Assembly: GCA_964030785.1 (NCBI GenBank)
Contig: OZ034967.1
Coordinates: 59,523,712-59,587,711 of the forward strand
From: Siderastrea siderea
Lineage: Eukaryota > Cnidaria > Anthozoa > Scleractinia > Rhizangiidae
DNA length: 64,000 nt
Reading direction: 5' to 3'
This document shows positions 33,539 through 48,300 of the stretch, piece after piece (position 1 is the first letter of the stretch; each line of letters opens with the position of its first letter). The position numbers were made by a program, and so were the translations under genes. The notes beneath the pieces were generated by a model, which saw only the letters and a list, made by a program, of their open reading frames with translations, did not search any database and was not told where the DNA came from.

Positions 33539-35195
33539 GTTGAAAACTGATCAGCCTCGAAATATTTTTGCTCATCAAGAAACTGCGTTTTGTCGACTGT
33601 CAACATGTTGTTTCAGTCCAGTGATTTCCAATTAACGGGTCACGGAAGTCTTGCATAGAAATCTTGGTCTTCGAGATTTTTATTTTATTTTGTCCTTTTT
33701 TTTGTCCCCGTCATTCAAGAGTATTTTCTCGTTGAGTCTCTTTCGTCCTCAACATTCTCGGCTTTCATTCAATTAAACGCATTTTTGTCGAGTTTGTTTC
33801 GTGTTCAAACTTCTCGGCCGTCATGCGGTAAATTATATTTTGCACTGAGACCGTTTCGTCTTCAAAATTACCGGCCGCTGGTCGGTAAATAATTGTTTCT
33901 TTTGCCGTTTGCTTGTCTAACCGTTGGCCAAAATAAATGTCATTTCGCCATAAAAATAAGCGTTGAAGTGCACATTCGCGTAGCCCTTCCCATCGATTCC
34001 CGCTCAAACCAGAAGTAAAACACATTGTTGTAAGAGGGGGGACTTAAAGGTAGGCATTGGTTGGAGCGTAGCGTGAAAGTGCAGCAAATAATAGATACCT
34101 GAAAGATGCTGTCAGATGGACTATGAACAGTCCCTCTTTTCTCTACAAGGTGATAGTCAAGCAAGAAGTAAAAAAAGGAAACCACCCGCCATGTCTGTTA
34201 TAATGCAAGAAGGTAGAAGAGTTTCTGAATGACAGGTGGCTACTAGACTATTTAGCTGAGAGATAAGAGGGACTGTTTATGTCTATGTCGAGACCTCATG
34301 TGCCAAACGGCAAGAGGTTGAGCTAAAGTGTGCCATCAACACACAACAACATTCAATGGAATACAAACAATTTTAACTTGGGCTTTTTTATCTCTAATAA
34401 CTTAAATAGTGTTCCTTTTTTCAAAAGTAAAGGAGAAATTAGGAATAGAATAGAGATCTTTACACAAGTCTAGTAATTAAGTCTTTATAAAAGTGTACTC
34501 ATGCAAGAAAAAAAGGAGGAAAAGTCATCCAAAGAAAAGAAAAACATACACGACGTATTCGTCTCAGTTCCAAGGTCAGAACTTAAAACTTCTTAATCTG
34601 CGAAGAAAATCCGAACATTATAACATTTGTGGTTTACACTGACCTGCACTTTTCCAAAGCACTTTTCGACTTTATTCTGGAGCTCTTCGAAGCATAAACG
34701 TTAAACAGCCACATGTCTAGAAAGTATCCTTTTAGTACTTGCTCAGACACATGAAATCAAATTTCTCACAATTTGTAGCAGTTGTATCTTCAGAGCAACA
34801 AAATTGAAAATTGCGCTTTAAAAAGTGAAAAATTCAATCGAATTTTCAAACTTAACAGACCTTCCCTTCTGACTGTTACGATCAATAACTCCACTTTGTT
34901 TGACTTTTTCTACAAAAGGGTGTAACCAGGTTTTAGTGCAATTTACCTCATTACAGGAAATTTTTGCAACTTGAATTTCGTGATTCATATGGTGCCTGTG
35001 TCTCGCAATGATAATTTTTGGAGAATAGACGATCGAATCAAAGACAAAAGTTTTCTTTTTTATTTACATTGTAAATAAAAAAGCAAATAGTCATGTCATG
35101 AAAATTTCCTGCAATAAGACCTGCATATTAGATGAAGAGGAGTGTAATAAATAAGATCATCTACAAAAAGTACTTATTGTCTTTTTTAGTACAAT
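33539..35195. other. Intergenic, no gene recognised
   Basis: AT-rich. A weak inverted pair (ACAGTCCCTCTTTTCTCT near 34128 and its inverse near 34262) suggests another small MITE, and TTTTTTATTTACATTGTAAATAAAAAA forms a palindrome near 35056. Confidence 0.45.
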
Positions 35196-35362
35196 ATATA
35201 TAGAGGATATTACACGACGGCACGAAGATATGAATTTTATTTCGAGTGGTATAAACAATATTTTACGAACGAGCGCAACGAGTGAGTAAAATATTGTTTT
35301 TACCACGAGAAAATAAAATTCGTATCTTCAAGCCGCCGTGTAATTTTCTTTTTATTATATAG
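35196..35362. mobile_element. Fold-back MITE, 167 bp
   Basis: The left arm ATTACACGACGGCACGAAGA ... TTTATTTCGAGTGGTATAAA pairs with the right arm ending GCCGCCGTGTAATTTTC, giving a long imperfect hairpin. Confidence 0.8.
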
Positions 35363-35528
35363 ACAAGAGTGTTTTTCCACAAAAGACAGTGTAAAAGTGG
35401 GAAATGACGTCAGCGATATCCTCACTAGTGAGGATATGGAAAATACGCCACTCGAGTCCCCGATGTCGTTTCGTATGAACTTTATGTGTGGTATATTTTC
35501 CACTAAAACACTCTTGCCTATATAATAA
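35353..35528. mobile_element. MITE, 176 bp, overlapping the previous hairpin
   Basis: The end TATTATATAGACAAGAGTGT is inverted at the right (ACACTCTTGCCTATATAATA). The two elements share the TATTATATAG end, so one probably inserted at or in the other. Confidence 0.75.
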
Positions 35529-35804
35529 ATAGCGTTGTATTTGTGTTTATGTACAAATGAACTTGTCATGGGTCGTTTTAAGCTGGATCAAACAAACTGT
35601 CATACAGCATTGACAAGGAGCACAAAAAGCTGCAAACGTATGACAGTGATTGCCACGACTGTGCATTACTCCGTTACAAAGGAAAAACTTGAAAAGAAGC
35701 TCTGATCTTAATTTTCTTCAAATTCATTGACCCTTAAAACTGAGCTCTTCCACCTTGCCTCCTTCGTTACAAGAAATGTTTCTGTTCATAGATCCGTATT
35801 GCTG

Positions 35805-38800
35805 TCAGCCCTGTGACATAGGAGACTGCCCTACTCTATTTACTTCATAAGGAAGTCCTAAAAACTGGTCGGCAATTCTTCCAGCCTCTCGTACGCCACT
35901 CAGCAGTGCCCCATGCACTGTAGCAGGATAATTCCTGATCGTATGCTCTCCAGCAAAGAACACCCTTGGGGGATTGGGTGGGGAGGGGTTTCCTGGTGGC
36001 ACTCCCGCCACTGGGGGTGGAGCCACTGGAGATGCCATTAGGTCATAGTCATTCCCTGAAGAACCAGCTGCCACAAATGAATATGAGCCACGTGACCACT
36101 CATCGGACTTCCACCGTGTCACCACTGTCTCTTTAGGCTGTCAGAGAGAACACAAAGGTGTGTTATGTTGGGCTGCATGAAATACAGGTTGTAAAAGGGG
36201 ACTGCTAATGGAGACAGCTTAAAACTTTTTTTTGCCCATGGCCTAGAATCTGGAGAGGAGCTAGGAGACAGTCCCTGAGTTGTGAAATGCGGTACTAATT
36301 TGTGAGTTCGTGGACGAAATTCAAAGTATAAATATTCCACTGCAAGTTATTGCCAATACTTTTCCATAGTGCTGTTTATTATGCTGTACAAGGTGGCTCT
36401 AATTCTTGCAATTGTGGATGAAGCCTCAAGTGTAACCATTCAAATGAGCAGCACTTTCTGTGACACTGTTTATTACGCTGTACACCTGCACAACTTAATT
36501 CCAACGTTTCGGTAAGTGGATGCAATCGTTAAGTGTGTGACCATTCAAGTGAAAGCTCCTGGACTGTAGTGTTTTGATACACTGTTTTTATGCTGTTTAA
36601 GTTGGTTCTAACTTTTGGGACTGTGGACAGAGTTCAGTACTTTCCTTTGTTACTCTTTATTGTGCTGTAGAAGGTGGTCCTACCTTTGGAATTTGCAGAT
36701 GAGCTGCTGAGCGGCACTTCCTTGTGATAGTGTGTTTTTATTTTTAACTTTCCTTAAAAAAATCTTCAAGTATTTGTTCCCAGGTAATCTTGGAAGTAGC
36801 GTGCCTCACAGACGGTCGCTCAATAAGGCAGTGAGAACAAGCGACCTCGGAATATCCAAGAATGAGGCTGTCTTGGGAAGTACGTACAAAGGATTAATTA
36901 TGGGTGGCAAGTCATTAACAGGTAACATTAACAAACCTGAGGAACTGCACTGCTTCCAAATATGCCCTTCAACACAGCAATGGCGCTTCCCACAATGATC
37001 TCATCAGACACATTCTCCAGCTTGTTGGCAGCTTCACCAGCCACAAGTGCAATGAGGACTGGAGCCTTGTACAGATTCCAGAACAGGAAAAGTTCACCAC
37101 GATTTGCTGTTGTGCTTCCAACATGACCAAACAGATTCGTGTTAGGATCCCAGAACACTCGATCAAAACACAGAACCACCTGCAACCAACAAAACAAGTC
37201 AAAGTGATCACAAAGAAATCACTTTATCTAGAGAGGCTACGTCACAAGGATTATTTAGGTCTATTTTAGATGAATTCTGTGCTAAAATCATTACTTAGTA
37301 CCTTCACTCATACAGAAAATGCTCCTGTAAAACTACGAGGAAGATTTCAAATGAACTTTGTCGGGGAGAGCTAACCATAATAATTTTGGGTGATTTTTGA
37401 AGACATAGCAATAACTTGAAAGTTCGACCCACTTCTATTCTTGCCATAGCAACAGATGACAGGATGGCCGTAGCAACAGATGACCGTAGCAACAGATGAC
37501 AGGAACAGTCTCAGCGCCGTAAAATAGTCTTTAATAACAAAGCTAGACCATTATTTTTGGAATTCAACTGATGCAAAGACACTTTAGCTTTAGAAAAAGA
37601 TACTAAAATAGTGTGACATAACCCCTTTAAGTGTTGCAGTGTTCCATGTCTCCAGGACTTGCTGAAAGGCTCAAATTAATTTTCCAAAACTGAATATAAA
37701 TGTTTCTGAAAAATCCCAGCTGGTTGGGGCCTGACCAGTGGGCTGTTTATACAACATTACCAAGATTTGACCACAGGGATACCTTGAACAAATCCAACTT
37801 GCACGCTCACCTTGTTCAGATTTCCAAATCCCATTCGGTGGATAGCAGCGGTCTTCCACTCAGGGAGGGGAGGGTGAAACTGAACCCCTGATGGATGGCT
37901 TTTGAGTACTCCAAGAGGGAGGGTTATTAATACAGCATCTCCCTTGAAGGTCTGCGTTGTGGTGATGGACGACTTGCTAGTGCTCTGAGTCACTATCTCT
38001 ACACCTGATTTGTGACAAATTTCAAAACTTGTGGTCAGATGATATCATCAGTCATTATGGCCCTCAATCTGCTTTCTAGAAGTATGCAGCACAGTAGGTA
38101 GACATGCCTCAAGTTAACCCTTTAAGCCCCAATAGTGACAAGCATCTTATTTCTCCTTACAATTTATCCCTACTTGATCAAACATTGGTCACGAGAATAA
38201 AGGAAATGATCACCAAACACGAAATCTCTTGATGTTTGGGCAAATTCTCTTAACTAGTACCAAAAGAAATGTATGGAGAACACTAAGGAGAATATACATA
38301 TTAATATTGGGGCTCTAAGGGTTAAGGTGAAACAGGCAGAAACTTTTATGTGTAACATGGTGCACAATTACTGCCACACCTTAGTTTTTATTACTACCAA
38401 AGAGTCCACTGCTGTACAACATTTGTTCATCAAATTTGTAAATTGACAAATTATTTAAAGAGGTATAAAACCTGGGTAAAGGTCGGTTAAAGTGAAGTCA
38501 AGATGCCACATGGCTTACACTGTAGATACAACAGTGAACTTAGGCAAAGACATTCACAAACCACAAACGACAACAGGAAATTGTCTTAATGCATTGTGAT
38601 ACCAAGACCCCACACATCTAAACAAGAGGTTTCTTGCCCTTGTCAAGTAGCAAAAACAAGCCAATAAAGGGAACATTCAACTTCTGCTTGATGTCTGTGA
38701 TTCAAGAAAGTCTGTGGTAAGTTCTGTAATATTGGGCAGTGACTTCACCCATCACTGACTAAAAGTAAGGTAGGAGTAAAAACAAGGAAGAACTCAAAAT

Positions 38801-39367
38801 AAAATTCCCTGAAATCCTGACAACACCAAGGATTAGAAACTCGGCTCTTATTTCAATGTTCTTTTTCGAAAGGCCACTAAGAAGGAGTTGAACTGAGGTT
38901 TCATCGTTTCGGCAAAACTTTTGAAGGATCAATAATAAAAGGAGGGTCAAAAAGTGGCTGTCCTACAGACATGTTCCCTAAAAATATTACAAAGCCTTCC
39001 AGCAATGAATTTCTCATGATTTAATCTAGGACTGGCCATCCATAAAATCCCCAGAAAACCTTCTGCATATGGAGCTGAACCATTAACTTCTGGTCTACTA
39101 AAAGACGTTAAGTTTTGTTTACCAGTCCTATTGTAGCGAACATGTCCGACTGCTGTATTGAGTCTAATGTCAAGTCCTTCAGCCAGAGCAGCGGGGAGGC
39201 ATGAATAACCATTGCGCACGGTCATGTGACTACCACTGAACTCAAAGTCATCGTCTTGATCCCAGTGCTTTAGCGATAATGACGTCAAAGGCGTGGCATT
39301 TGCAAACTCCAGATTAGCAAAATGCCAGTCCAGGATTTGACGATCTCTTGATGATAAATAAACATCA
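35805..39367 (-). CDS. KDM1A: KDM1A exons 14-17: C-terminal amine-oxidase half
   Basis: Exon 14 reads [20 protein letters not shown] and [20 protein letters not shown]. Exon 15 ends with GFGNLNK (catalytic Lys617). Exon 16 begins [12 protein letters not shown], and exon 17 carries [17 protein letters not shown] and stops at 35805-35807. These form the substrate pocket and the rest of the FAD site. Confidence 0.95.
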
Positions 39368-42300
39368 CTGAAAAAGAAAACCAACAAAAACTGAAAACAC
39401 CATTACATTAAGCATGTGGTCTATGTACAACTGAACCACACAGACATCCACTTCACTCAGACAACTACTTGACAGACTTCTTCCCTAAAATTAACTGCTT
39501 TAGACAGTCAGGCAGCCTGTCAATAAGCACAGTTTTTTTCTGGTCTAAACAGAAGATGATATTTTTGGCAGTACAACCTACTCATCACACTCAAGGATTA
39601 TTGATTGGGTCAGCAGACGGAACAAGTAAGAAAAGCAAGCAAGACAACAGACATTACTCCTTCCTTAATAGGATACTAACTAGTAAGATAAAGACAGGCA
39701 ACATTGTCCTCCCTTGAACTTAAATGTCCTTTTAATTATAGTAGTGCAGTTGTTATGTTGTATTTGCCTAATGCACCTTGGTTCTGCATAAATGTTCAGC
39801 TCTCCCTTTACACCACAGCAATGTTCTAGCTTAGTTTAAACAACACTGGGTCTTCTGCCCTATCATTTCTCTCAGAGCCCTGACATTTTTTCAGCACCCT
39901 GTCATTTTTCTTAGTGTTCTGTAATTTTTCAAAGCACCTTCTCATTTTTCCTGTACATGTTTATAATGATTTGTAGAAAAAATAAACTTCCTGACTTGAG
40001 TAACATGACTTAGTTGTGTTGCAAAGCACTTAGATTCCCTATTTGTTTCCCTTTTTTCCATTATCTCCATGCTGTGTTTTTTTTTTTGCCTAGCTAGAAC
40101 ATTGCATTTATCAAAACATCTTTGTAATCTCCTGGGCTATTTAATCCACTGTATAAGGCACAGACTGTTTTCATGTTAACCTTATTTGTTACATCACTAT
40201 TGTACCTTGGTGGGTTATCTTCCAGTTCCTCCAGTTTCTCCTCAATCCTTAACTGTTCCTCTGCCATTTCATCATATTCCTTAGGATTCAAAAGGTGGTA
40301 CAGTTGTATTATTGTTTACAAAGTATGGACCGGTGTTGGTGACAAATGTGTCAAGTGCTAGAAAACTGAACGACAAGTACCGGTATATACCTCGCTGGGG
40401 GTGGGGGGGGGGGGGTACTCCCTTATATAAGCTAGATAGGTATGTGAGGCTCCAGATGGTATGGTTTTCAAGCTACTTTAGTCTGAAACAGGGTATAGAT
40501 TTTGACCATTTTGGTCTGAAATAGGGTAAAGTTTGTGCGATCTAGTCTGGAATTGGGTATGATTTTTAGATGAAGCTACCTGTTTCTTATTTTCATCTCT
40601 TGAGAAGGGTCTTTTGATTAATATCAGAAATTTGAAGCAGTTCTCAACTGTCTACAGAAACCGAAGCAGTTCCTGGGGAGGTCTAAAATAGGGTATCGAA
40701 TTTTGTGTCAGGTCTGAGATAGGGTAGGGAAAATAACATATTTTGGTCTGAAATAGGGTAATGGTACCAAGAAGTGGACTGCACACCCCACCCAAACTTT
40801 CAGTGTCTACCCCCCTTCCCAGGGATATCTCGTCAAACAACGTCAATCCATCCAAATTTGTAATTCTCATCACAGTGTAATAACACTGAATAAAGTAATC
40901 AACTTGCATTTATCTAGCCACAAACAAACTTGTTGTGACCATGTCCTCCTGACTGGCGACTGACTTTCCTTAAAGTGCATATGTTACAGTTAAATGAATT
41001 GGAGGGCTGTAAAATCAATAAACCACTTTCCACCTCAGCCACCAGTCCTAAGTGTACATTACATGGTACAGTTTGGAACAGACCAGTTTGAGCCAGAGTG
41101 GTACAAGTCAAAAGTACTAATACACAATGGAAGTCCAAGTCAGAAAAGGATTGACACAGACACTAAAGGGAATGGTGTTACTGTAACAGCCAAACCGAGG
41201 AGGGGTCTCATGTAATAACTTCATTTAAGTTCTAAGATGACAATATATCTGAAGCAATTATTAACAACAAATTTGACACTCACCCTGCAAAGGGCATTTA
41301 AGTCTCGTAACTTGCTTTTCACTAAAAACTCTGACGTAATGTCTCTGCAAGGAAGACAAGACAAGAAGATGAAACAGGCATAGTCAAATATCTGCTAAAC
41401 TGATATCATCAGTTACATGAGAAAACATATAACATTCAGTTTTCCAATTCTCCCTTACTTTTAATATTCTTACGATCACCTTTACATGTATTACTTTTAG
41501 TACCGGTAATTATGAGGTGCCTTCTCATATCTTTCAGAAGGAAAACATTGGTGGCACTACAGTCATTTATCTAACTATGATTACATTTCTCATAATGATT
41601 ATTGGGACATCACCTGCCATTTAATGTGACAAATACCTTGGTTCCTTGACCTTGAGTGCATCCTGGTGTTCTTTGTGTGTCTGCTTCACCTTTTCTTTTA
41701 CTTGCACCATCTGGAGATGTACAAAATGTATGAAGTGAATTTTTATGTTGTTTACAGAAATTTAAAAAAATGCCACTGATTTTGCAGAAAAAGGGTTCTC
41801 CTAAATGCTGGTTATGAGTAACGTTGGTGGAGTTATTAGTTGGTGGAGTTAGTAGTGGAGTTATTTGCAGTTCAACATTTTGTATTCTCTGACCCATGCA
41901 GTTTTCTCTTCATGAACATTCTCTCTTGTAAATGTTACATGACTTATGAAAATTTGCTGTCCTTGAGGCTGAAAAGGCTTTTTGGGTTTAGGCAGATGCT
42001 GATTGGCTGATGATGGCATAATGCCAAACCCTACAGTTTATTACTTTTACAGTTTTTAGCCCCGTATTATCTGTATACATCTGTGGTTAGGTAAAGTGCA
42101 TACACATGTGGAACATGAAGTTATGGGACATTGATCAGAGATTTATAATCTTGGGGGGGGGGGGGGGGGCACTTTCTTAACATTTAGAATGAAAAATTAC
42201 CATATGCTTAAGGAATGATTGGGACATACATCCTGTACAGCCCTGTAAAGCCAAATGCTCAGTAGCTGCCAGTTAGAGTAACAGAAAAGAGTGAAAATGA

Positions 42301-45300
42301 AGTGAAAGCTCAGGCATCATTTGTGCTCAGATTCAACATTCAAAATCAAAGCTTAAACATACTGACATAAAAAGTCACATATAAAATCAAAGTTCACTTC
42401 AAGCTTACATTGTTATTTTCAGGGGGTATTTCAAGTGCTAAAGATACCTGTGCTAAGTTTGTCTTCAACTGCTCCTGAATCTTCAAGATCTTTTTAGCAT
42501 GTTCAATCTGCTGCTCCTTTACCTGCCTCTCTTGCATCCTGATAACAAACAAAATAAACAAGAGCTCATGTTAAACAAGTTACATAAATTAAAGTAAAGA
42601 ACATTTATCAAGTATTACACAGTATGAATAGTCAGGGAAACATAAATGAACCAGCATTAAGTCAGCACTGGTCAAGTGAAAGGTCAAAAGGTCAGATAGT
42701 TTTAAATCTATGGATTAAAGTGGAAAGTTTGACTTGCACCTAGCATACTACCCTCTACAACTCTGTGATGATTGATTAGCATTGTGTAAACAATAGGAAC
42801 AAAATATGTACGTTACTTCCTAGCGTCCTAGTGTAAACGTCCTAGAAATCAGACAACTTATGTACCACCTTGTATGTAAAATCTGGTAAGTTTCTCTCTG
42901 GTAGTGAACAACTTGTCTTAACCCTTTCACTCCCAAGAGTTGCTTAAATGAAAACTCAGGACGAATCCCAAATTTCATTATGTAAAATACTTAAATATAA
43001 ATAGTACCATGCAAAAGTACTGCTGAAGAGGTTTCATTTGAATAATCACACCATAGAATTTCATCCACAGACTCAAAATTTAGGACCACCTTTAGTTAGT
43101 GTCTCCATAATTGACTCTGGGAATGAAAGGGTTAACTGCACCATTACTTACTTGATAACAAGCTCCAAGGCATGTCCTAAGGATACAGGTTTACTGTGCA
43201 TGTAGTTGAAGTCCAGTTGATGTGAAAGGAATGATGTGGCTTCCAACAGTCTATTGAACTCGCGCTCTACCATCTCATCTTTTTCTTTGGCAACCTAGAT
43301 TGAGACAAAATGACTGATTTTCAAAACATAAAACTTTTTACCCCTTTACTTACCAGAGACACATAACATCAGTTAGCATAATGGCAGTTAACTTGTTAAT
43401 TTTGAGTCTATGGATGAAATCCTGAGGTTGTTCACTCACTCAGACAGGATTTTAATGTCTGAGTAGCATGTAAGGCCTCAAAATCCTAAGGTGTAACCAT
43501 TTGAATGAAAGCCGTTGAAAGCCATTTTTCTGTTTGTTGTGTTGAACACATACCAGGTGATACCAACCAACTTTAGAGTCTGTGTATGAAAGGTTGAGGT
43601 GTGACCAGTCTAATGAAAACTATTGAGCAGAATTTTTCTGCAACACTGATTATTACTATTGTACAAGGTGGTTTCAAGTTTTGAGTCAATGGCATTTACA
43701 GTCCTCAGTCCTGACTGATTAAAAACCTTCAAGTACAATTTTTAGAGAGATTGTAAAACCTGTGCTCTAGGCAGTAAAGGGTTGGCATAACTTCAAAGCA
43801 TACATGAGGGAATATGATAGAGTGTAATGTTAAATGCTCTGCTGGGCAAATAGACTATCAGTCAGAATGATGATCACAAAAATTTCACTGAAACTATTGA
43901 CACTTATCTAACGATGAACCAATAGCCCATTCAAGGTTTTGTTCTTGTTGATTCTAGATTTTTAAAACCAATGGATGTATTTACTGATTTTGAGTACTAC
44001 GGTTAACTTAATTGCTTCCTTTGTCCAATAAATGTACTGGAACAGTTAAATACTCAAAGCAATACAGAAGGGAAACATTGGGTGTCCCTGTCTTCTTAGC
44101 AATTTTGTATCAACTGTTGTTAAACTGTATTAGTATTCATATCACTTGAAAGCGTTTAGCCCCTTCTGCATCACCACGTTTTTTAAGGTTATGTTGCTCC
44201 GGGAAGGCCCCATCACAACTAAGTACAAGGAAACTTTGTGTACTTTCCTGGCCTATAAGAAAAACTGCTCAAATGATCAATGTATCAAACCGACAGTCAC
44301 AGCAATGAAGGAATAAATCCTCTTTAAGCCATAAGCAAAATTAAATCATCATGAAAGAAAAAACCCCTGGATTTTACAGCATGGTCTATGCTTTTATATG
44401 ACGAAAAGATTGTCATTGTTACAAATTATATGTCAATATCTGATCTTTAGCTACTGTAGATAAAAGCATTAAGTTTCACCTTGTGTTTCAATCATACCAT
44501 TCACATGATTAGTACCCACTGGTTCCACCATGTACCAATACTAACATGTCTCGTTGTTCAGTACTAAGGAGAGGGTGTATCAATTATCTGAAGGTGTCAG
44601 AGTGAGCCAAATGTGGGCAGCAGCATGCAGCAGTTTCTCATTGGCAGCCACTTGAATTTAAGGTAAATACTTTTAGATATCTGCACACCACAGGTAGCTG
44701 CTTGCAAATAAAACTACAGTACAGGTGAAAATAGAATGGCTCACAAGTATAGGGCAAATCACAACAATTTACTATTAACAGCTGGCAAAGTGAAACTTAA
44801 TGCTCAGATCTAGCTGTATTTCAGACACTGAAATATTGTAGCAGTCACTGAGAATGGTTAGGCAATATTACAATTTTCAGTTGAGTAAAGTACAAGGGAA
44901 GTTTGGTGACAAAGTTTTGACGTTTAAGTTATCATGTTGTCAAGGGAAACTTGCTCCGTTTCCAAGGAAGACTATATCATTCAGCGATAAAGTGCACTCG
45001 TGAGAAATTGTCAGACGTGATCAATTCATGCAGTTTCCCTTGGAAATGAAGCAAGTTACCCTTGAAAACATAAATTCACCAAACTTCTCTCATGCCTTAC
45101 TCAACTGAATTTCGTAGTAGATGATTGAGTTGAGATGAATGTGACAGCACGTATGATGGATGACACTATGCTTCATTCAAAACCACAAGGAAAGGAAAGC
45201 CTACCCTCACAGCCGAGAGTCTGCTGTTGGCTTTCTTTTCAATTATTGGGCCCTTCAGGAAAAAATCAAGTGTAATGTTAACCAATAATTGTTTATATTA

Positions 45301-48300
45301 TTTTCTGTACCTTTGTAAGCCAGATTGTCGGAAATAAGGCATCATAATGTTAATATGTTACTGCTTGATGTATTTTTCTCTTCCTCGTGTTTTGTTAGAG
45401 TTAAATAAAACAATAGCCGCTGAAGGCCATGAGTTAACATGACTGTTGTGAATTCTGGGATTACAACATGCTGTTAACTTTAAATTATTAATAAAAATAA
45501 ATGTAACCTACTGGTAATAATCCCGTTTCATATGCAGGACCACCATAAACTGGATCCCTGGCACTTACCAACACAATAAATATTTATTTCATTTGGGGAA
45601 AATTGAAACAGGTTTTTATACTTTTCAACTCTTTTTCCACATGCAGCCTAGATAATGTACTTAGTAATAGTGGTTTGGTTTCATTAACCCATGCATTAAC
45701 TTACACTGTAAAATACATGTAGCATTCTTTACAAATATTATTATTAACAACAAGACAATTTAACCTAATTGTTTAACATTTTTAAAATATGAGGTATTTG
45801 TCAATGGAATTGTTTAAAAGGTACTGAACAGCCTTACAAGAAAACATTCACTTTCCCAACCTCACAGCATTCTACTTACAAAAGAGGCATATGATTAACA
45901 ATTAGCCAAAAACAATTATCACAATAAATCTATTAAAAATATAAAAAGCGTTCTCTGGTTAAAAAGTTTAAGAGAAATATAAGCTTTCGGCTATTATACT
46001 ATAGCCTTTAACGAATGTAAAAAGAAATGAAAGCGCATGATTGGAAATATATGCAAGAGGAGGGTGTGAAAAGATTAAACACAAGAATACAATAGAAGTG
46101 TAAAAAAGCTAAAAAAGGGACAAAAACGGACAAAATAAGAATTACAATAAGATAGAGTATTGTCTTGGTAGCGGTTTGGAATTATTGTCTGCGCCGACAG
46201 TTTTGGCAGTATGCCAGGATTCTAGTGTTCTTCGAATACGGTAATTGCCTTTGTCTATCACGGTAGCGCCATCAAAATCAATTGAATGATTGTTTTGCCA
46301 AGCATGGTTGGCAATGTTCGAGCCTCTAGTATAATTTTTAAGATTTCGTTGATGTTCCTTTCTTCGGGTTTTAAAACATCTGCCAGTTTCTCCTACGTAA
46401 CTCCAACAGCAATCAGCACACGGGATTTTGTAAACAACATTGCATTGTAGATCCAGGGGCTGCCTAAACTTAGGAGAAGGGAATTCTTGTTGCAGGGTTT
46501 TAGCTGGTTTGCTTACAACACGGATGTAATTTTTACGAAGTAATCTGGTGAGAGGTTCAGTCAATCCGCGGATATAGGGAAGACATGCGAAACCCAGGGA
46601 TGTGTCAGATGGATCGGCCCATTTGAAGAACATGGACACTAATTCTTCCGGAGGAGGAGTTGTCGGGGCTGACTTCTTTTTTAAAATGTTGGAAATAACC
46701 GTTGGTGGGTAACCATTGGCTTTCAATGCATTCGTAACGTAACTAGTCTCACGTGCTTTACCTTCACAAGTGCTAGGTAGGTTGGCTGCACGGAATAGGA
46801 GGGTCGAGGCCGCGCTGACTTTATGTTTAATTTCATGATGAGAAGAATAATCCAGATATCTATCAGTATGTGTCGGTTTCCGGTAAACGTCGATGACAGT
46901 AACACCATTTTTCCTGGAAACCAGGGTGTCCAAGAAAGAGATTTGGCCATTGTTTTCTTCTTCGATAGTAAAAGCGATTTTTGGGTCAATGGAATTTAAA
47001 GTGTCATGAAAGGAGGAGACAGCGTCTTTCTTAATGATGACGAAGACAATACTCTATCTTATTGTAATTCTTATTTTGTCCGTTTTTGTCCCTTTTTTAG
47101 CTTTTTTACACTTCTATTGTATTCTTGTGTTTAATCTTTTCACACCCTCCTCTTGCATATATTTCCAATCATGCGCTTTCATTTCTTTTTACATTCGTTA
47201 AAGGCTATAGTATAATAGCCGAAAGCTTATATTTCTCTTAAACTTTTTAACCAGAGAACGCTTTTTATATTTTTAATATGTCTTATCCTGGTTACAGTTC
47301 AATTTTTAACAATAAATTTAATTTATTATTTAGCACTAGTCACACAACGTGGACATTAGTTTTGATTGGTGCATCTACTGAACTGGCATGACTTGCAACT
47401 TTAGGAAAACCTACTTCTCTTGTCTTGCCTTTTTTTTTCACAAGATTATTTTGCCAGGAAGGAGACCAACATAACTACTTTGCTGACAACTATTTGAGTT
47501 GATATAATTATATATGCAGTGTTTGTGTCGTAGAGGCTATAACAAACACTGGTATATAAAAAATGGAGCTTTCTGCTCTACTTTATCTTTGCTCTGATGT
47601 TTACTGTATCCTGTAGAAAATTTCTTCAATTGCCTTGCAAAAATAGTCTCGCTCAAAATTTTGGAGGGGAAAAAATGGTGGTTCACACAAGTACAGTTTT
47701 GCCTTTTTAAAATCAAATTTCTTGTTTTCAACAATTTAACTACATTGCTCTGATAATGTTTTGAAGTATACCTGAAAGGTAGCTGAAATCAACAAACTTT
47801 AGACTGTAAAATCACTTGCCAAACAACATGGAAATCTACAGCTGCTGTAATTTTTCTTTGCTTAAATGTTTGTTTGTTTTTCTGGTTTTGCTTTTAATCT
47901 TTCATTTCCAAAACAACAGGACAACATTTCTCAAGTACTTAAGCTCACGCAAATTTCAAATTTAAGGCTCACATCATTGGCATGCTGGGAAACCACCTTA
48001 AAAAGAAATTTGTAATGAACACCGGTCGAAAAAATTCTTATTCTAACTAGAGATAAATCACAGTAATTGTGGAAAGTACTATTTCATCAGTCATTTATCA
48101 AACAACTGGTCTCTTTTGAAGATAGACACTGTGCAAACTGTGGGAAAGTGTCTGTTTCATCAGGCTTTGCTCTAGTGAGAAGCTGCTCATACCGATTTTC
48201 CATGAGTTTCATACAGTGGGCACTTTTGTCGTATTTTATGTAATTCCATACTGATTTGACTGGCCAGAACTGTTAGTGGGTTTCCACCTATGCGTAATAA

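Noticed and set aside
45181..45260. [16 protein letters not shown] frame between AG and GT in KDM1A intron 8
   Set aside because: It does not match KDM1A, and exon 8 to exon 9 already join in phase.
45514..45590. Minus-strand frame [16 protein letters not shown] as a possible missing KDM1A exon
   Set aside because: The true exon 8 ([16 protein letters not shown] ... KCPLYE) is at 48193-48287 and fits in phase, so this stretch is not needed.
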